Source of the DNA: Aerococcus sp. UBA6277
GTDB taxonomy: Bacteria > Bacillota > Bacilli > Lactobacillales > Aerococcaceae
Assembly (NCBI RefSeq): GCF_002440555.1
Contig: NZ_DJUR01000028.1
Location: 1 to 40,961, forward strand
Length of the DNA stretch: 40,961 nucleotides
Reading direction: 5' to 3'
The notes beneath the pieces are model-generated. The model did not search any database. It saw only the letters and a program-made list of their open reading frames with translations, and was not told where the DNA came from. Shown one piece after another: positions 25,224-33,996 of the stretch; position 1 is the stretch's first letter; the number at the start of each line of letters is the position of its first letter. A program made the position numbers and the translations under genes.

Positions 25224-25269
25224 AGCGTGCCCCAGGAAGGTCAGTCAACTCCCTGAGGCACGCTATTTT
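25224..25269 (+). terminator. Terminator after the flavin reductase gene
   Basis: AGCGTGCC(c)CAGG pairs with CC(C)TG(a)GGCACGCT at 25250-25264, followed by ATTTTT. It is a long stem and strong intrinsic terminator. Confidence 0.9.
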
Positions 25270-25321
25270 TATGGCGAAAATTTTTGACAAAGGACTTGTC
25301 ATTTTTTTAAAAAACAAGCAC

Positions 25322-26707
25322 TTAATTCGATTGCATTAATTTGTCTACATAAGCCACAACATCTGGTTGATTGGCTTCAATTTCAGCAATCTTGTCAGCA
25401 GATTGTGGTAAATGCGCTTTGTGAGCATATAATAATTCGTCCAAGACGCGTTTAGCCATCTGACCACCTGGTACTAGGGGGTTAATCGTGAAGGCATGTA
25501 AAGCTGCCCCGTAATTCCCTTCAACGGCGGCATGGATAACCGTTTCTTCCATCCCCTTCATCAATTGGATCATCCCACGAGCGGCTGGCATAAATTCACC
25601 CCAGTTGAATGGTACAGCGCCGTGGCTAGTGATTTGGGCAGATACTTCCACAATGGCATCGTACGGTATGTCTTGGATCGTCCCGTTATTTTGGGTAGAA
25701 ACCCACCATAACAGTCTGTTTGTCGTTGTAGATAGAAGCAATTACCTCACAAGCGGCGTCAGAATAGTAAGTCCCACCACGTTGGGTTAATTCTTCAGGC
25801 TTGTAGTCTAAAGCTGGATCTTTATACAATTCAAACAATTGTTGCTCAGTCTTCTTCACGACTTGTGCACGTGTTGCCCCTGCTTTAAACTCTTCAATAG
25901 AATGTTGTAACATCTCATCTTCAGAGTAGTAGTAACGGTGGTAACCACATGGTAAGATGGCCAAATCTTGAATTTGTTCAATATGATAGTTGGCATCATG
26001 GATATTCTTCAAGGCTGATTCTAGGCCATCATCTGATTTTTTGTATAATAAATCAATGACTTTAGCTGTTAATTCCTTGCCTTGACGGTCCCAAACTTTA
26101 TGCCAGTGAAAGTGGTTAATACCAGCAAATTGGTAGAACAAGTCTTCCTGTTCAACATCCAACTGCCCAGCAATATCCATACAGTGGGTAATCGGCACAT
26201 TACATAAACCAATTGTCCGCTTCCAACCGAATTGTTTAATCGCTGCTTCAGTGACCATCCCCGCTGGATTGGTAAAGTTAATCAACCAAGCATCCGGACA
26301 TTGTACTTTCATATCTTCAATAATTTGACCGATAATCGGAATGGTTCTAAAGGCCTTCAACATCCCACCAGCACCATTAGTTTCTTGACCTAAAATCCCG
26401 TGAGATAAAGGAATACGTTCATCCTTCACACGTGCATCTAGCAAGCCCACACGAAATTGCGTTGTGACAAAGTCCGCATCTTTCAAGGCATTGAACCGGT
26501 CTAAAGTTAAGGTAACCTTCCAGCAGCCTTCACCATCCGATTAGCCATTTCCCCAACAATATTTAATTTTTCCTGCCCTGCCTCAATATCCACTAAGACA
26601 ATCTCATCAATTGGCATCTCATCTTTACGTTTAATGTAACCTTCAATTAATTCTGGTGTATACGAAGAACCGCCACCAATTGTGACAATTTTTAACCCTT
26701 TACCCAT
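25322..26707 (-). pseudogene. GH4 6-phospho-beta-glucosidase, two frameshifts
   Basis: Three consecutive reading frames together encode one ~460-aa glycoside hydrolase family 4 enzyme, an NAD- and metal-dependent 6-phospho-glycosidase. The N-terminus has the NAD loop TIGGGSSYTPELIEG, the middle has NFTNPAGMVTEA, GLCNVP and GINHFHW (metal and catalytic region), and the end has VSAQITSHGAVPF. Near 26519-26520 one base is missing (frame continues ...KAAG, then KVTLTLDR). At 25702-25704 one extra G in a GGG run shifts frame between VMV and STQNNG. Each change is a single base, so either a recent pseudogene or sequencing error is possible. AGGAGG precedes the ATG at 26707 by nine bases. The divergent rpiR gene and the operator palindrome show how it was controlled. 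Confidence 0.88.
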
Positions 26708-26739
26708 CCTGTTCAACCTCCTATAATTTGATTACCCTC

Positions 26740-26771
26740 ATCATATTTTATATTGTAACCCTTTACAATAT
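26740..26771 (-). promoter_or_regulatory. GH4 gene promoter with RpiR-type operator palindrome
   Basis: ATATTGTAA (26750-26758) and TTACAATAT (26763-26771) form a perfect 9-4-9 palindrome. On the minus strand TTGTAA (26768-26763), a 17-bp spacer and TATGAT (26745-26740) form the promoter of the glycosidase gene, so the palindrome covers the -35 and spacer. A bound RpiR dimer would block transcription. Confidence 0.75.
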
Positions 26772-26881
26772 GAACAAATCAAATAGTAAGGCCAAACACA
26801 AAGTAAGTCCACTTAATTGAAATTCTTGTGTCACCCTTACACAAAATATGCTATTATCTGTAAAAAAGGGGGGGTATCGCC

Positions 26882-27757
26882 ATGTTGCTGATTGAACAAA
26901 TGAAAACCACTCACTTTTCCCACGCTGAACAATCCATAGTGCAATACATGATTGAACATCCAGAAAAACTCGACCAATTAACGACTACGCATTTCGCAGA
27001 AATTACCCATACCAATCCAACCAGTCTCATCCGGGTAGCCAAGAAACTGGGTTACAAAGGTTGGACGGATTTACGCACCGCCTACCTAGACGAATGGTTG
27101 TATTTAAATAGCCACTACAATGCCATTGACGCCAACCGTCCTTTCGCCAAAAACGATTCCCTAGCCACTATCGCCAACAAGATGGCCAGTCTAGACCAAA
27201 ACACCATCCAAGATACTCTATCTTTACTGGACTACCAGGAGATTCAAAAGGCCCAGGACATTTTGTTGAAGGCTAAAAATATTAAAATTTTCGGTAGTCA
27301 TACCAATGCCATGATTTCACAGGAATTTGTTACCAAGATGCGACGGATTAACCGAAACGTGACTATCGCTTCCACCTTTCATTATGTAGACTATGAAGCC
27401 TACTATTCGGATCAAGATACCTGCGCTATTATTATTTCTTATTCTGGAGAGAATGCTGGGTTAATTAAATGCATGGAAATATTGAAGCATAAGGAAGTGC
27501 CTATTATCAGTCTGACCAGCATTGGGGACAACAAGATTTCACAGATGAGTGATTGCCGGTTGAATATTACGACTCGGGAAAAATTGTACTCCAAAATCGG
27601 TAACTTCACCTCTAATACCTCGATCATTTACCTACTTAACTTGCTTTACGCCATAGTCTTTGCCAAAGACTATGACGAAAACCTGGACCACATCATCACA
27701 GTCGGCAAGCACTTTGACCAACGAACCACAAGTGTTGATATTATGCGTGAAAACTAG
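26882..27757 (+). CDS. RpiR-family phosphosugar-responsive regulator
   Basis: This 291-aa regulator has an N-terminal helix-turn-helix of the RpiR type (about 1-77: HAEQSIVQYMIEHPEKL, TSLIRVAKKLGYKGWTDLR) and a C-terminal SIS sugar-phosphate domain (about 125-265: KIFGSHTNAMISQEF, IIISYSGENAGLIKC). It is divergent from the GH4 6-phospho-glycosidase gene, which it very likely regulates in response to a phosphorylated beta-glucoside. An unusual GGGGGG run (AAAAAAGGGGGGG) just before the ATG serves as ribosome binding site. The gene is intact even though its presumed target is frameshifted. Confidence 0.92.
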   Translation: MLLIEQMKTTHFSHAEQSIVQYMIEHPEKLDQLTTTHFAEITHTNPTSLIRVAKKLGYKGWTDLRTAYLDEWLYLNSHYNAIDANRPFAKNDSLATIANKMASLDQNTIQDTLSLLDYQEIQKAQDILLKAKNIKIFGSHTNAMISQEFVTKMRRINRNVTIASTFHYVDYEAYYSDQDTCAIIISYSGENAGLIKCMEILKHKEVPIISLTSIGDNKISQMSDCRLNITTREKLYSKIGNFTSNTSIIYLLNLLYAIVFAKDYDENLDHIITVGKHFDQRTTSVDIMREN

Positions 27758-28096
27758 ACGAAACTTCGGAATAAAAACATGTCCTAAAAGAATTTCCATA
27801 ATCTGTAGGCTTATGCTTTCACTATCATTGACTTAGATGCAGTTGAACCGCCCTTAGCCGTGGCCTAAGGGCTTGTCTGGCTATTCATTCTGTAAGGTTA
27901 AAGTCCAAAATAGAATGATATGCACCAGGCTATCCAGAACCACTGCGAAGGCATGCTAGGAAAGCGCAGTTGTTTTCTAACGACGCTGTGGAGGTGTTCT
28001 TTTTAAAAAGTAGTACGTAATAAGCAAACAACTATTCTAAAGTTTGGTCGATAAAGCCAGCGCTAATACCCGTTGACAAATACATTTATCGCTAAC
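27758..28096. other. 339-bp gap with several strong stems, possible structured RNA
   Basis: No reading frame is supported here. Stems seen are GCCCTTAG/CTAAGGGC (27850-27857 with 27865-27872, perfect), an outer TCTGG/CCAGA (27876-27880 with 27934-27938) enclosing CATTCT/AGAATG (27886-27891 with 27912-27917), and ACTGCG/CGCAGT (27942-27947 with 27965-27970) followed by TTGTTTTCT. The series could be a small RNA, or the last hairpin the rpiR terminator. Strand is not clear. Confidence 0.4.
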
Positions 28097-28128
28097 AAAA
28101 AAAGTCGCCCTTTTTCAAGGACGACTTT
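28097..28128 (-). terminator. Terminator of the lysR-tcyP operon
   Basis: On the minus strand AAAGTCGTCCTT pairs with AAGGGCGACTTT around a short loop (one mismatch), followed by TTTTTTT. It starts 12 nt past the transporter stop codon. Confidence 0.9.
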
Positions 28129-28139
28129 CTTTGTTTCTA

Positions 28140-29519
28140 TTAACCAACTTCAATTTGTGCGTCTGGATTATTGAATACATCTTCGTTTAGAGTGCCCAAA
28201 CGTTTAGAAGTGACAACACCTGCTAGGATTGAGTCGTTAACGTTTAAGGCTGTACGGCCCATGTCAACAATTGGTTCAATTGAAACCATTAAACCAATGA
28301 TTTCTACTGGTAAGCCTAGAGTTCCGAATACGATTAGTGATGCGAAGGTTGCACCACCACCAACACCGGCTACACCGAATGATGAAATAACGATAGCTCC
28401 AATAATGGTTAACCAAACCATTGGGTCAGATAGGTCCATACCCACTGTTGGGGCTACGATGGCTACTAACATGGTTGGGTAGATACCCGCACAACCGTTT
28501 TGACCGATGGATAAACCAAAGGTACCGGCGAAGTTAGCTGTTGCATCTTCTACACCTAAAGCATCTGTTTGTGTCTGGATGTTCATTGGTAATGCCCCAC
28601 CACTTGAACGTGATGTAAAGGCAAAGCCTAATACAGAAGATGCTTTCTTGAAGTAGTTGATTGGGTTGACTTTGAAACCAACTAAGATCAAGGCATGAAT
28701 TGCGAACATGATAATAATGGCTACGTAAGCTGCGATAACGAATGTGGCCATATTCAATAGGGCTTGGAAGCTTGATGATGCCATGGCTTTCACCATTAAG
28801 GCAAAGATACCATAAGGCGCCATTCTCAAGACTAATGTCACGATACGTGAAACGATGGCGTCTAACATATCGATCATTTTCTTAAAGTATGAAGCTTCTT
28901 CTGGGTGTTTTCTTGCGATACCTAGATAAGCGACACCAACGAAGGCTGAAAAGATTACTACTGCGATGTTACTTGATTGACGTAAGCCCGCTAAGTCTTC
29001 AAAGATATTTGTTGGGATAAATGACAGGATTTGTTGCGGTAGGGTTGTATCAGCGATTTCAGCTTGGCGCTCTTGGATATAAGCGATTCGTGCTGTTTCG
29101 GCTGCCCCTTGGGTAAATTCTGCACCGTCTAAGTTGAATAGTAAGGCAATGGATAAGCCAATAACGGATGCAACGGCTACTGTGATAATTAATACAGCTA
29201 GGACGTTGAAACCTATTTTGCCAAGGTTCTTCTCACCTTCTACTCTGGTAAAGGCGCGGACTAGTGAAACGAAGATTAATGGTACAACAAGCATTTGTAG
29301 GAAGGATACGTATCCGTTCCCGATGATGTTGATCCAATCTAAAATTGTTGTGGTTGTACTTGAGTCGGAACCAAATAGTAATTGAATAATAATACCAAAA
29401 ACAATCCCAATACCTAATCCGATAAAGACACGGTTTGAATATTTCACGTGTTTCCCTGCTAAACGGTTTAGGAATAACAATACAAGTACAAAAATAGCTA
29501 ATGTAATGATAACTGCCAT
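28140..29519 (-). CDS. tcyP: TcyP-like L-cystine:cation symporter (DAACS family)
   Basis: This 459-aa membrane transporter of the dicarboxylate/amino acid:cation symporter family has about eight helices plus re-entrant hairpins. The substrate-binding segments are FTSRSSGGALPMNIQTQ (hairpin 1 region) and SIGQNGCAGIYPTMLVAIVAP (helix 7 region); the NGCAGIYP form is typical of the cystine transporters TcyP/YhcL rather than glutamate or serine carriers. The start at 29519 is chosen because AGGAGG lies nine bases upstream. It follows the lysR gene by 40 nt in the same direction, and the next gene upstream is a Cys/Met-metabolism enzyme, which supports a sulfur role. Confidence 0.85.
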   Translation of the reverse strand: MAVIITLAIFVLVLLFLNRLAGKHVKYSNRVFIGLGIGIVFGIIIQLLFGSDSSTTTTILDWINIIGNGYVSFLQMLVVPLIFVSLVRAFTRVEGEKNLGKIGFNVLAVLIITVAVASVIGLSIALLFNLDGAEFTQGAAETARIAYIQERQAEIADTTLPQQILSFIPTNIFEDLAGLRQSSNIAVVIFSAFVGVAYLGIARKHPEEASYFKKMIDMLDAIVSRIVTLVLRMAPYGIFALMVKAMASSSFQALLNMATFVIAAYVAIIIMFAIHALILVGFKVNPINYFKKASSVLGFAFTSRSSGGALPMNIQTQTDALGVEDATANFAGTFGLSIGQNGCAGIYPTMLVAIVAPTVGMDLSDPMVWLTIIGAIVISSFGVAGVGGGATFASLIVFGTLGLPVEIIGLMVSIEPIVDMGRTALNVNDSILAGVVTSKRLGTLNEDVFNNPDAQIEVG

Positions 29520-29559
29520 CTTGTCTTCCTCCTGAATATTGATATAAATGTGGTGCTGA

Positions 29560-30483
29560 TTAAGAATCAGCAGATCCAATTACATCATTCAACTGGTCGT
29601 TCAAAATGCCAATGAATCGTTCGGCTTCGCTAGATAGTTTACGGTATTTGTTTTGAATGTAAATAATATGGTTGTCTTCAACATCTGTAACAGGGACGGT
29701 GGTCATCATGTCACGGAATGGTGAAGTCAATATACCTGTACCCACTAGGATAGCGTCAGTTTTCACTAAGACATTAATCGAAGTCGCCCGGTCGCTGACG
29801 TAAATGGTTGATTGTGTAGAGTCCTCTCCCAAGTCCAATGCTTCCTCAGTTAATTGAGCTGAGGAACCTTGTGTCTGTTCGAATGTAACAGATGGATAGG
29901 CCAGCAAATCTGCTTGGGTTAGGCTTTCTCTATCTGCTAAGGGATGTTGTTTACCGACGAAAACATGGGGTTGAAAGGCCCCGATTTCTGTATAGCTCAA
30001 CTCGTTATGGTTTAGGTACTGCTTAATGACCTTTTGGTTGTAAGCATTCATGTATAAAATCCCGATTTCAGAATAGGCATTTTTGACATTTTCCATTACA
30101 TCAGTTGTTGAGGTTTCTAATAAACGATAATGGTGGGCGCGATCTTCATCATTTGCAACTAATACCGCAAAAGCTTCTGACACAAAGTCATAATGCTGAC
30201 TAGATACAGAAAACAATTTTTTTCGGTCGGCATCTAAGTAACGATTCTCCATAACGGATACCTGCGACAAGACATCACGAGCGTACGATAAGAATTCGCT
30301 ACCTTCTTCAGTAATGAAGATACCGCGTTTTGTGCGCTCGAAGATTTGTAAGTCATACATTTCTTCCAACTCACGAATGGCCGTTGATAAAGAAGATTGC
30401 GCCATGAACAGCCGTCTAGCTGCCTCACGGAATGATCCGCTATCAGCGACGACAACAGCATATTTTAGTTTTTGAAAGTTCAT
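29560..30483 (-). CDS. LysR-family regulator of sulfur amino acid genes
   Basis: This 307-aa LysR regulator has an N-terminal winged helix (MNFQKLKYAVVVADSGSFRE, AARRLFMAQSSLSTAIRELE) and a periplasmic-binding-like effector domain (about 90-300). The ATG at 30483 is preferred because GGAGAG lies just upstream and the family starts this way. It sits directly before the cystine transporter in one operon and after a cystathionine lyase/synthase-type gene, so O-acetylserine or a related sulfur signal is the likely ligand, as for CysB/CmbR-type members. That ligand is inference. Confidence 0.88.
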   Translation of the reverse strand: MNFQKLKYAVVVADSGSFREAARRLFMAQSSLSTAIRELEEMYDLQIFERTKRGIFITEEGSEFLSYARDVLSQVSVMENRYLDADRKKLFSVSSQHYDFVSEAFAVLVANDEDRAHHYRLLETSTTDVMENVKNAYSEIGILYMNAYNQKVIKQYLNHNELSYTEIGAFQPHVFVGKQHPLADRESLTQADLLAYPSVTFEQTQGSSAQLTEEALDLGEDSTQSTIYVSDRATSINVLVKTDAILVGTGILTSPFRDMMTTVPVTDVEDNHIIYIQNKYRKLSSEAERFIGILNDQLNDVIGSADS

Positions 30484-30586
30484 GGCTCTCTCCATCCTTC
30501 CCTTGTGAACTCTTACACTCACAATTTCATATATTACACTAATCAAATTCGTTTTTCACTATTACTGCTCACAGATGATCACTTTT

Positions 30587-31687
30587 TTAAACGTTAAAAG
30601 CTTGGTTAATATCTGCCACTAAATCATCACTATTTTCAATCCCTGTTGATATCCGTAAAACCTTGTCAGTTAGGCCGTATTGCGCCCGTAATTCAGTTGG
30701 GATATCCGCATGCGTTTGTGTTTCTGGGTAAGTAATTAAACTTTCTACCCCACCTAAACTCTCTGCAAAAGTAAAAATCTTCAAGCTGTTCAAGGCATCA
30801 CGGATAATGCCAGCGTCTTTCACTGCGAATGATACCATACCCCCGCGTCCTGAGTAATACACTTTCTCAATTGCTGGGTGGTTTTCTAAAGCTTCTACTA
30901 AGGATTTGGCGTTCTTTTCATGTTGTTGCAAGCGAACTGCCAAGGTTTTTAGTCCACGCATGATCAACCAACAGGCAAAAGGATCTAAAGTTGCCCCTGT
31001 TGTATTCAATTGGAAGACTAATTTTTCATTGATATCTTGACCCTTGCTGGCTACTAAACCACCTAAGACATCATTGTGACCACCAATATATTTCGTTGCT
31101 GAATGGATGACAACATCCGCCCCTTCTTCAAGTGGGCGTTGGATGAGTGGTGTGTAGAAAGTATTGTCTACAACAACTACAGCGCCAACTGCATGGGCAC
31201 GTTTAGAAATTTCCGCAATATCAAATTCCACCATCATTGGATTAGTTGGTGTTTCGATGAAGACTAATTTCGGTCCTTTTTCAATTTCAGCGTACACTTC
31301 ATCTTCTGTTAAACAGTAAGTGAAGTTGTAGAAGCCCTTTTCCTCCATGTGATGGAAGTAACGGTATGAGCCACCATATAAATCTTGTAGGGTAACGACT
31401 GTATCACCATGTGATAATAAGCCTTCAATAACTAATTGAATAGCTGCCATACCTGATGACGTAGCAAACCCTTGTTCACCATACTCCAAAACTGCAATTG
31501 CTTCTTGCAAGACGTCACGAGTGGGGTTGGCCGTACGCGTATAGTCGTAACCAGTGGATTCACCTAGGCCTGGGTGCTTATAGGCTGTTGAGAAATATAG
31601 TGGCGTGTTAATCGCACCATAAGCCTTGTCACTACGGTTACCAATTTGTGCAAGCAAAGTTTCAATATGTCGTTCTGTCATCGTCAT
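30587..31687 (-). CDS. Cys/Met-metabolism PLP enzyme (cystathionine gamma-lyase/synthase type)
   Basis: This ~366-aa fold-type I PLP enzyme has YDYTRTANPTRDVLQEAIA near the N-terminus, FATSSGMAAIQ (cofactor phosphate loop), FIETPTNPMM, VVDNTFYTPL and the Schiff-base lysine at residue 199 in SATKYIGGHNDVLGG. The C-terminal LGGVESLITYP is also typical. It could be cystathionine gamma-synthase, gamma-lyase or beta-lyase; sequence alone does not separate them. AAGGA lies five bases before the ATG at 31687; a second ATG two codons later is also possible. Its neighbours (LysR, cystine transporter) place it in cysteine/methionine supply. Confidence 0.88.
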   Translation of the reverse strand: MTMTERHIETLLAQIGNRSDKAYGAINTPLYFSTAYKHPGLGESTGYDYTRTANPTRDVLQEAIAVLEYGEQGFATSSGMAAIQLVIEGLLSHGDTVVTLQDLYGGSYRYFHHMEEKGFYNFTYCLTEDEVYAEIEKGPKLVFIETPTNPMMVEFDIAEISKRAHAVGAVVVVDNTFYTPLIQRPLEEGADVVIHSATKYIGGHNDVLGGLVASKGQDINEKLVFQLNTTGATLDPFACWLIMRGLKTLAVRLQQHEKNAKSLVEALENHPAIEKVYYSGRGGMVSFAVKDAGIIRDALNSLKIFTFAESLGGVESLITYPETQTHADIPTELRAQYGLTDKVLRISTGIENSDDLVADINQAFNV

Positions 31688-31841
31688 TACCGTCCTTCTA
31701 TTAAAATTCAATTAAATTCTGTTATCGCTTTTACCAATCATAACATGGTTTAAATGATTAAAATTTATGGATATTAGAACGGTGTTGTTCGCTAAAAACG
31801 AACACAATCAAGTTGTTGATTGGACGACATTTTCCCACAGC

Positions 31842-31874
31842 AAAAAGGACCATCAACCATTAAGCTGATAGCCC
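31842..31874 (-). terminator. Terminator of the VOC protein gene
   Basis: On the minus strand GGGCTATCAGC pairs with GTTGATGGTCC (three G·U pairs) across a 6-nt loop, followed by TTTTT. It is about 22 nt past the stop. Confidence 0.85.
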
Positions 31875-31896
31875 TTCCGTCAATAAGAATATTGGA

Positions 31897-32766
31897 TTAT
31901 TTAAAATCTACGTATACGATAACGCCATTCGCGTCTTTGGCTGTTACATGATTTGCTTCTTCAGCAACTACGCGACCGTTAGCTTTTAATTTCGCTACGA
32001 TGTTATTGTATAATTCTTGGTTATGGTAAGTTAATGTGTATGCTGCTAAACCAGTTTGGTCTTCAGCGTAAGGTACCATCGATTCTGCACCCCAAGCGTT
32101 TACAGCGATGTGGTGGTGGTAGTCAGAGTATGAAGTGAAGTGGACATTATTCGTGAAGCCCATTTGCTCTTCTAAGACCATTTCATCTGTTAAGAAACCG
32201 AAGAAGTCTTCTACTTTAGCTGATGATAAGTGTAAGTGACCGATGATTGTCCCTTCAGCGAAGAATGCTTGTGGTTCGTCAGATGAACGGCTAGCTAATA
32301 CGCCTTCTGCATCCATTGGTTCAGTCACACCAGTTACCCCACCGTTTGGACCATGTGTCCATTGGTCAGCAATACGATCAGCGTAAATTTCAATACCATT
32401 GTCTTCTGGATCTTGTAAGTATAATGCTTCTGAGTAAGAGTGGTCTGAAGCACCTGATAATTGTGTTTGGTTTAATAACATACGATATAAAACGTCACCT
32501 AAAGCGGCACGAGAAGGCAACAACCAAGCTGTGTGGAATAGACCGTTTTTCGGACCAGTGATTAATTTGTAGTCTGCTTTACCGTCTAAGATTAATTGCG
32601 GTGCATCTTGCCCTTTGGAACCTAATTCAACGATACCTTCAGTTTCTTCATCTTTTAAGATTTCTAAACCGATTACTTCGTTGTAGTAGCGTTTCATTTT
32701 GTTTAAGTTTTTTACGCGGTAAGTAACTGTTGAGATTGTAACATCATTAAAAAATTGTTCTTCCAT
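31897..32766 (-). CDS. VOC-family protein, catechol-2,3-dioxygenase-like (CatE type)
   Basis: This 289-aa protein consists of two vicinal-oxygen-chelate modules (about 10-125 and 170-285). Motifs are TVTYRVKNLNKMKRYYNEVIG, LFHTAWLLPSR with a metal-type His, DPEDNGIEIYADR, then IGHLHLSSAKVEDFFGF and SDYHHHIAVNAWG in the second module. The pattern matches the CatE/YfiE-type proteins of Firmicutes, often annotated catechol-2,3-dioxygenase or glyoxalase. The true substrate is unknown. The ATG at 32766 has AAAGGTGG upstream. It is monocistronic. Confidence 0.87.
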   Translation of the reverse strand: MEEQFFNDVTISTVTYRVKNLNKMKRYYNEVIGLEILKDEETEGIVELGSKGQDAPQLILDGKADYKLITGPKNGLFHTAWLLPSRAALGDVLYRMLLNQTQLSGASDHSYSEALYLQDPEDNGIEIYADRIADQWTHGPNGGVTGVTEPMDAEGVLASRSSDEPQAFFAEGTIIGHLHLSSAKVEDFFGFLTDEMVLEEQMGFTNNVHFTSYSDYHHHIAVNAWGAESMVPYAEDQTGLAAYTLTYHNQELYNNIVAKLKANGRVVAEEANHVTAKDANGVIVYVDFK

Positions 32767-33053
32767 TTTATATTTCCACCTTTTATTTTGTTTATATATA
32801 CGAGTTGCGTTTGCTTCAACTATTATCATTAAATTTTGATTTAACAACTTACTTTTTTAAAAAACACTTACTAAAAGTAAGCTCATATACAGTATACCTT
32901 ATTTTTTCTCAGTGGTAAACACTCTTGCTTCTTTCTTCTCATATTTTTTGGTATCCCGAATAAAAAAACCAAAACTTTGCTAATTCCAATGAAATGCTAT
33001 ACCAAATGATTTATAATAAAAGTGGAATATTAGGAGAAATGGAGTGAATGTGA

Positions 33054-33866
33054 ATGTTTGAATGGTTTGCAACTGCCAACCCGATTTTACAAGCTACGCT
33101 GGCCGGCGTCTTTACTTGGTCGATGACGGCCTTAGGTTCAGCATTGGTATTTTTCTTTAATGAAATTAACCGTCGTATATTGGATATTATGAATGGATTT
33201 GCTGCTGGGGTTATGATTGCCGCAAGTTTCTGGTCACTTCTTGCCCCATCAATTGAATATGCAGAGGCAGGTGGGTGGGGCCGTTTTGCCTTTGTACCAG
33301 CCTTAATTGGTTTTATCGTAGGGGGACTTTTCCTACGTTTGATCGATTACATCACCCCCCATTTACATATGGGACAAAATAAAATGGATGCTGAAGGACC
33401 TAAGACCAAGTTGCCAGCAACAACCTTGTTATTATTAGCCGTAACCATCCACAACATCCCCGAAGGTCTATCTGTTGGGGTAGCATACGGGGCCAACGAA
33501 TTTAATGCTGCAAGTCTGGCTTCTGCCTTGGTATTAACCATGGGGATTGGGCTACAAAACTTCCCTGAAGGGTCAGCCTTATCTATGCCAATCCGCGCAG
33601 AAGGTGCCAGCAAATGGCGTGCCTTCCAGTTGGGTCAAGCATCTGCCCTAGTAGAAATCGTCGGTGCCGCTTTAGGCGCTTTACTGGTTTCTCAAGTGAC
33701 TGTTATCTTACCTTATGCACTAGCCTTTGCAGCAGGTGCCATGATCTTCGTTTGTGTGGAACAACTGATTCCAGAATCACAATCGCATGGTAACTCAGAT
33801 ATCGCCACCGTCGCTCTACTTATTGGCTTTGGTGTCATGATGACCCTAGACGTTGCTTTAGGTTAA
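33054..33866 (+). CDS. ZIP-family divalent metal transporter
   Basis: This 270-aa membrane protein has about eight helices. The metal-binding helices are clear: VTIHNIPEGLSVG (H-N-x-P-E-G, about 137-149) and GIGLQNFPEGSALS (N-x-P-E-G, about 165-178), as in ZupT/GufA-type bacterial ZIP proteins. It should import zinc, iron or manganese. GGAG precedes the ATG by nine bases; the upstream region has an AT-rich TATAAT near 33012. It is a single gene ending in a strong terminator. Confidence 0.93.
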   Translation: MFEWFATANPILQATLAGVFTWSMTALGSALVFFFNEINRRILDIMNGFAAGVMIAASFWSLLAPSIEYAEAGGWGRFAFVPALIGFIVGGLFLRLIDYITPHLHMGQNKMDAEGPKTKLPATTLLLLAVTIHNIPEGLSVGVAYGANEFNAASLASALVLTMGIGLQNFPEGSALSMPIRAEGASKWRAFQLGQASALVEIVGAALGALLVSQVTVILPYALAFAAGAMIFVCVEQLIPESQSHGNSDIATVALLIGFGVMMTLDVALG

Positions 33867-33906
33867 ATCCCTTGCAAAACTCTTTGTAAAAAAACTATTG
33901 CGATAA

Positions 33907-33957
33907 AACCCATCAACCAGACGCAAACAGCGTACGCCAGGTTGATGGGTTATTTTT
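33907..33957 (+). terminator. Terminator after the ZIP gene
   Basis: AACCCATCAACC (33907-33918) pairs perfectly with GGTTGATGGGTT (33940-33951), followed by ATTTTTT. The minus strand also has a short T run, so it may serve the convergent dehydrogenase gene as well. Confidence 0.92.
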
Positions 33958-33996
33958 TGTATATTTAAGACAGGTATTTTGAAAAATAACTGTCTG

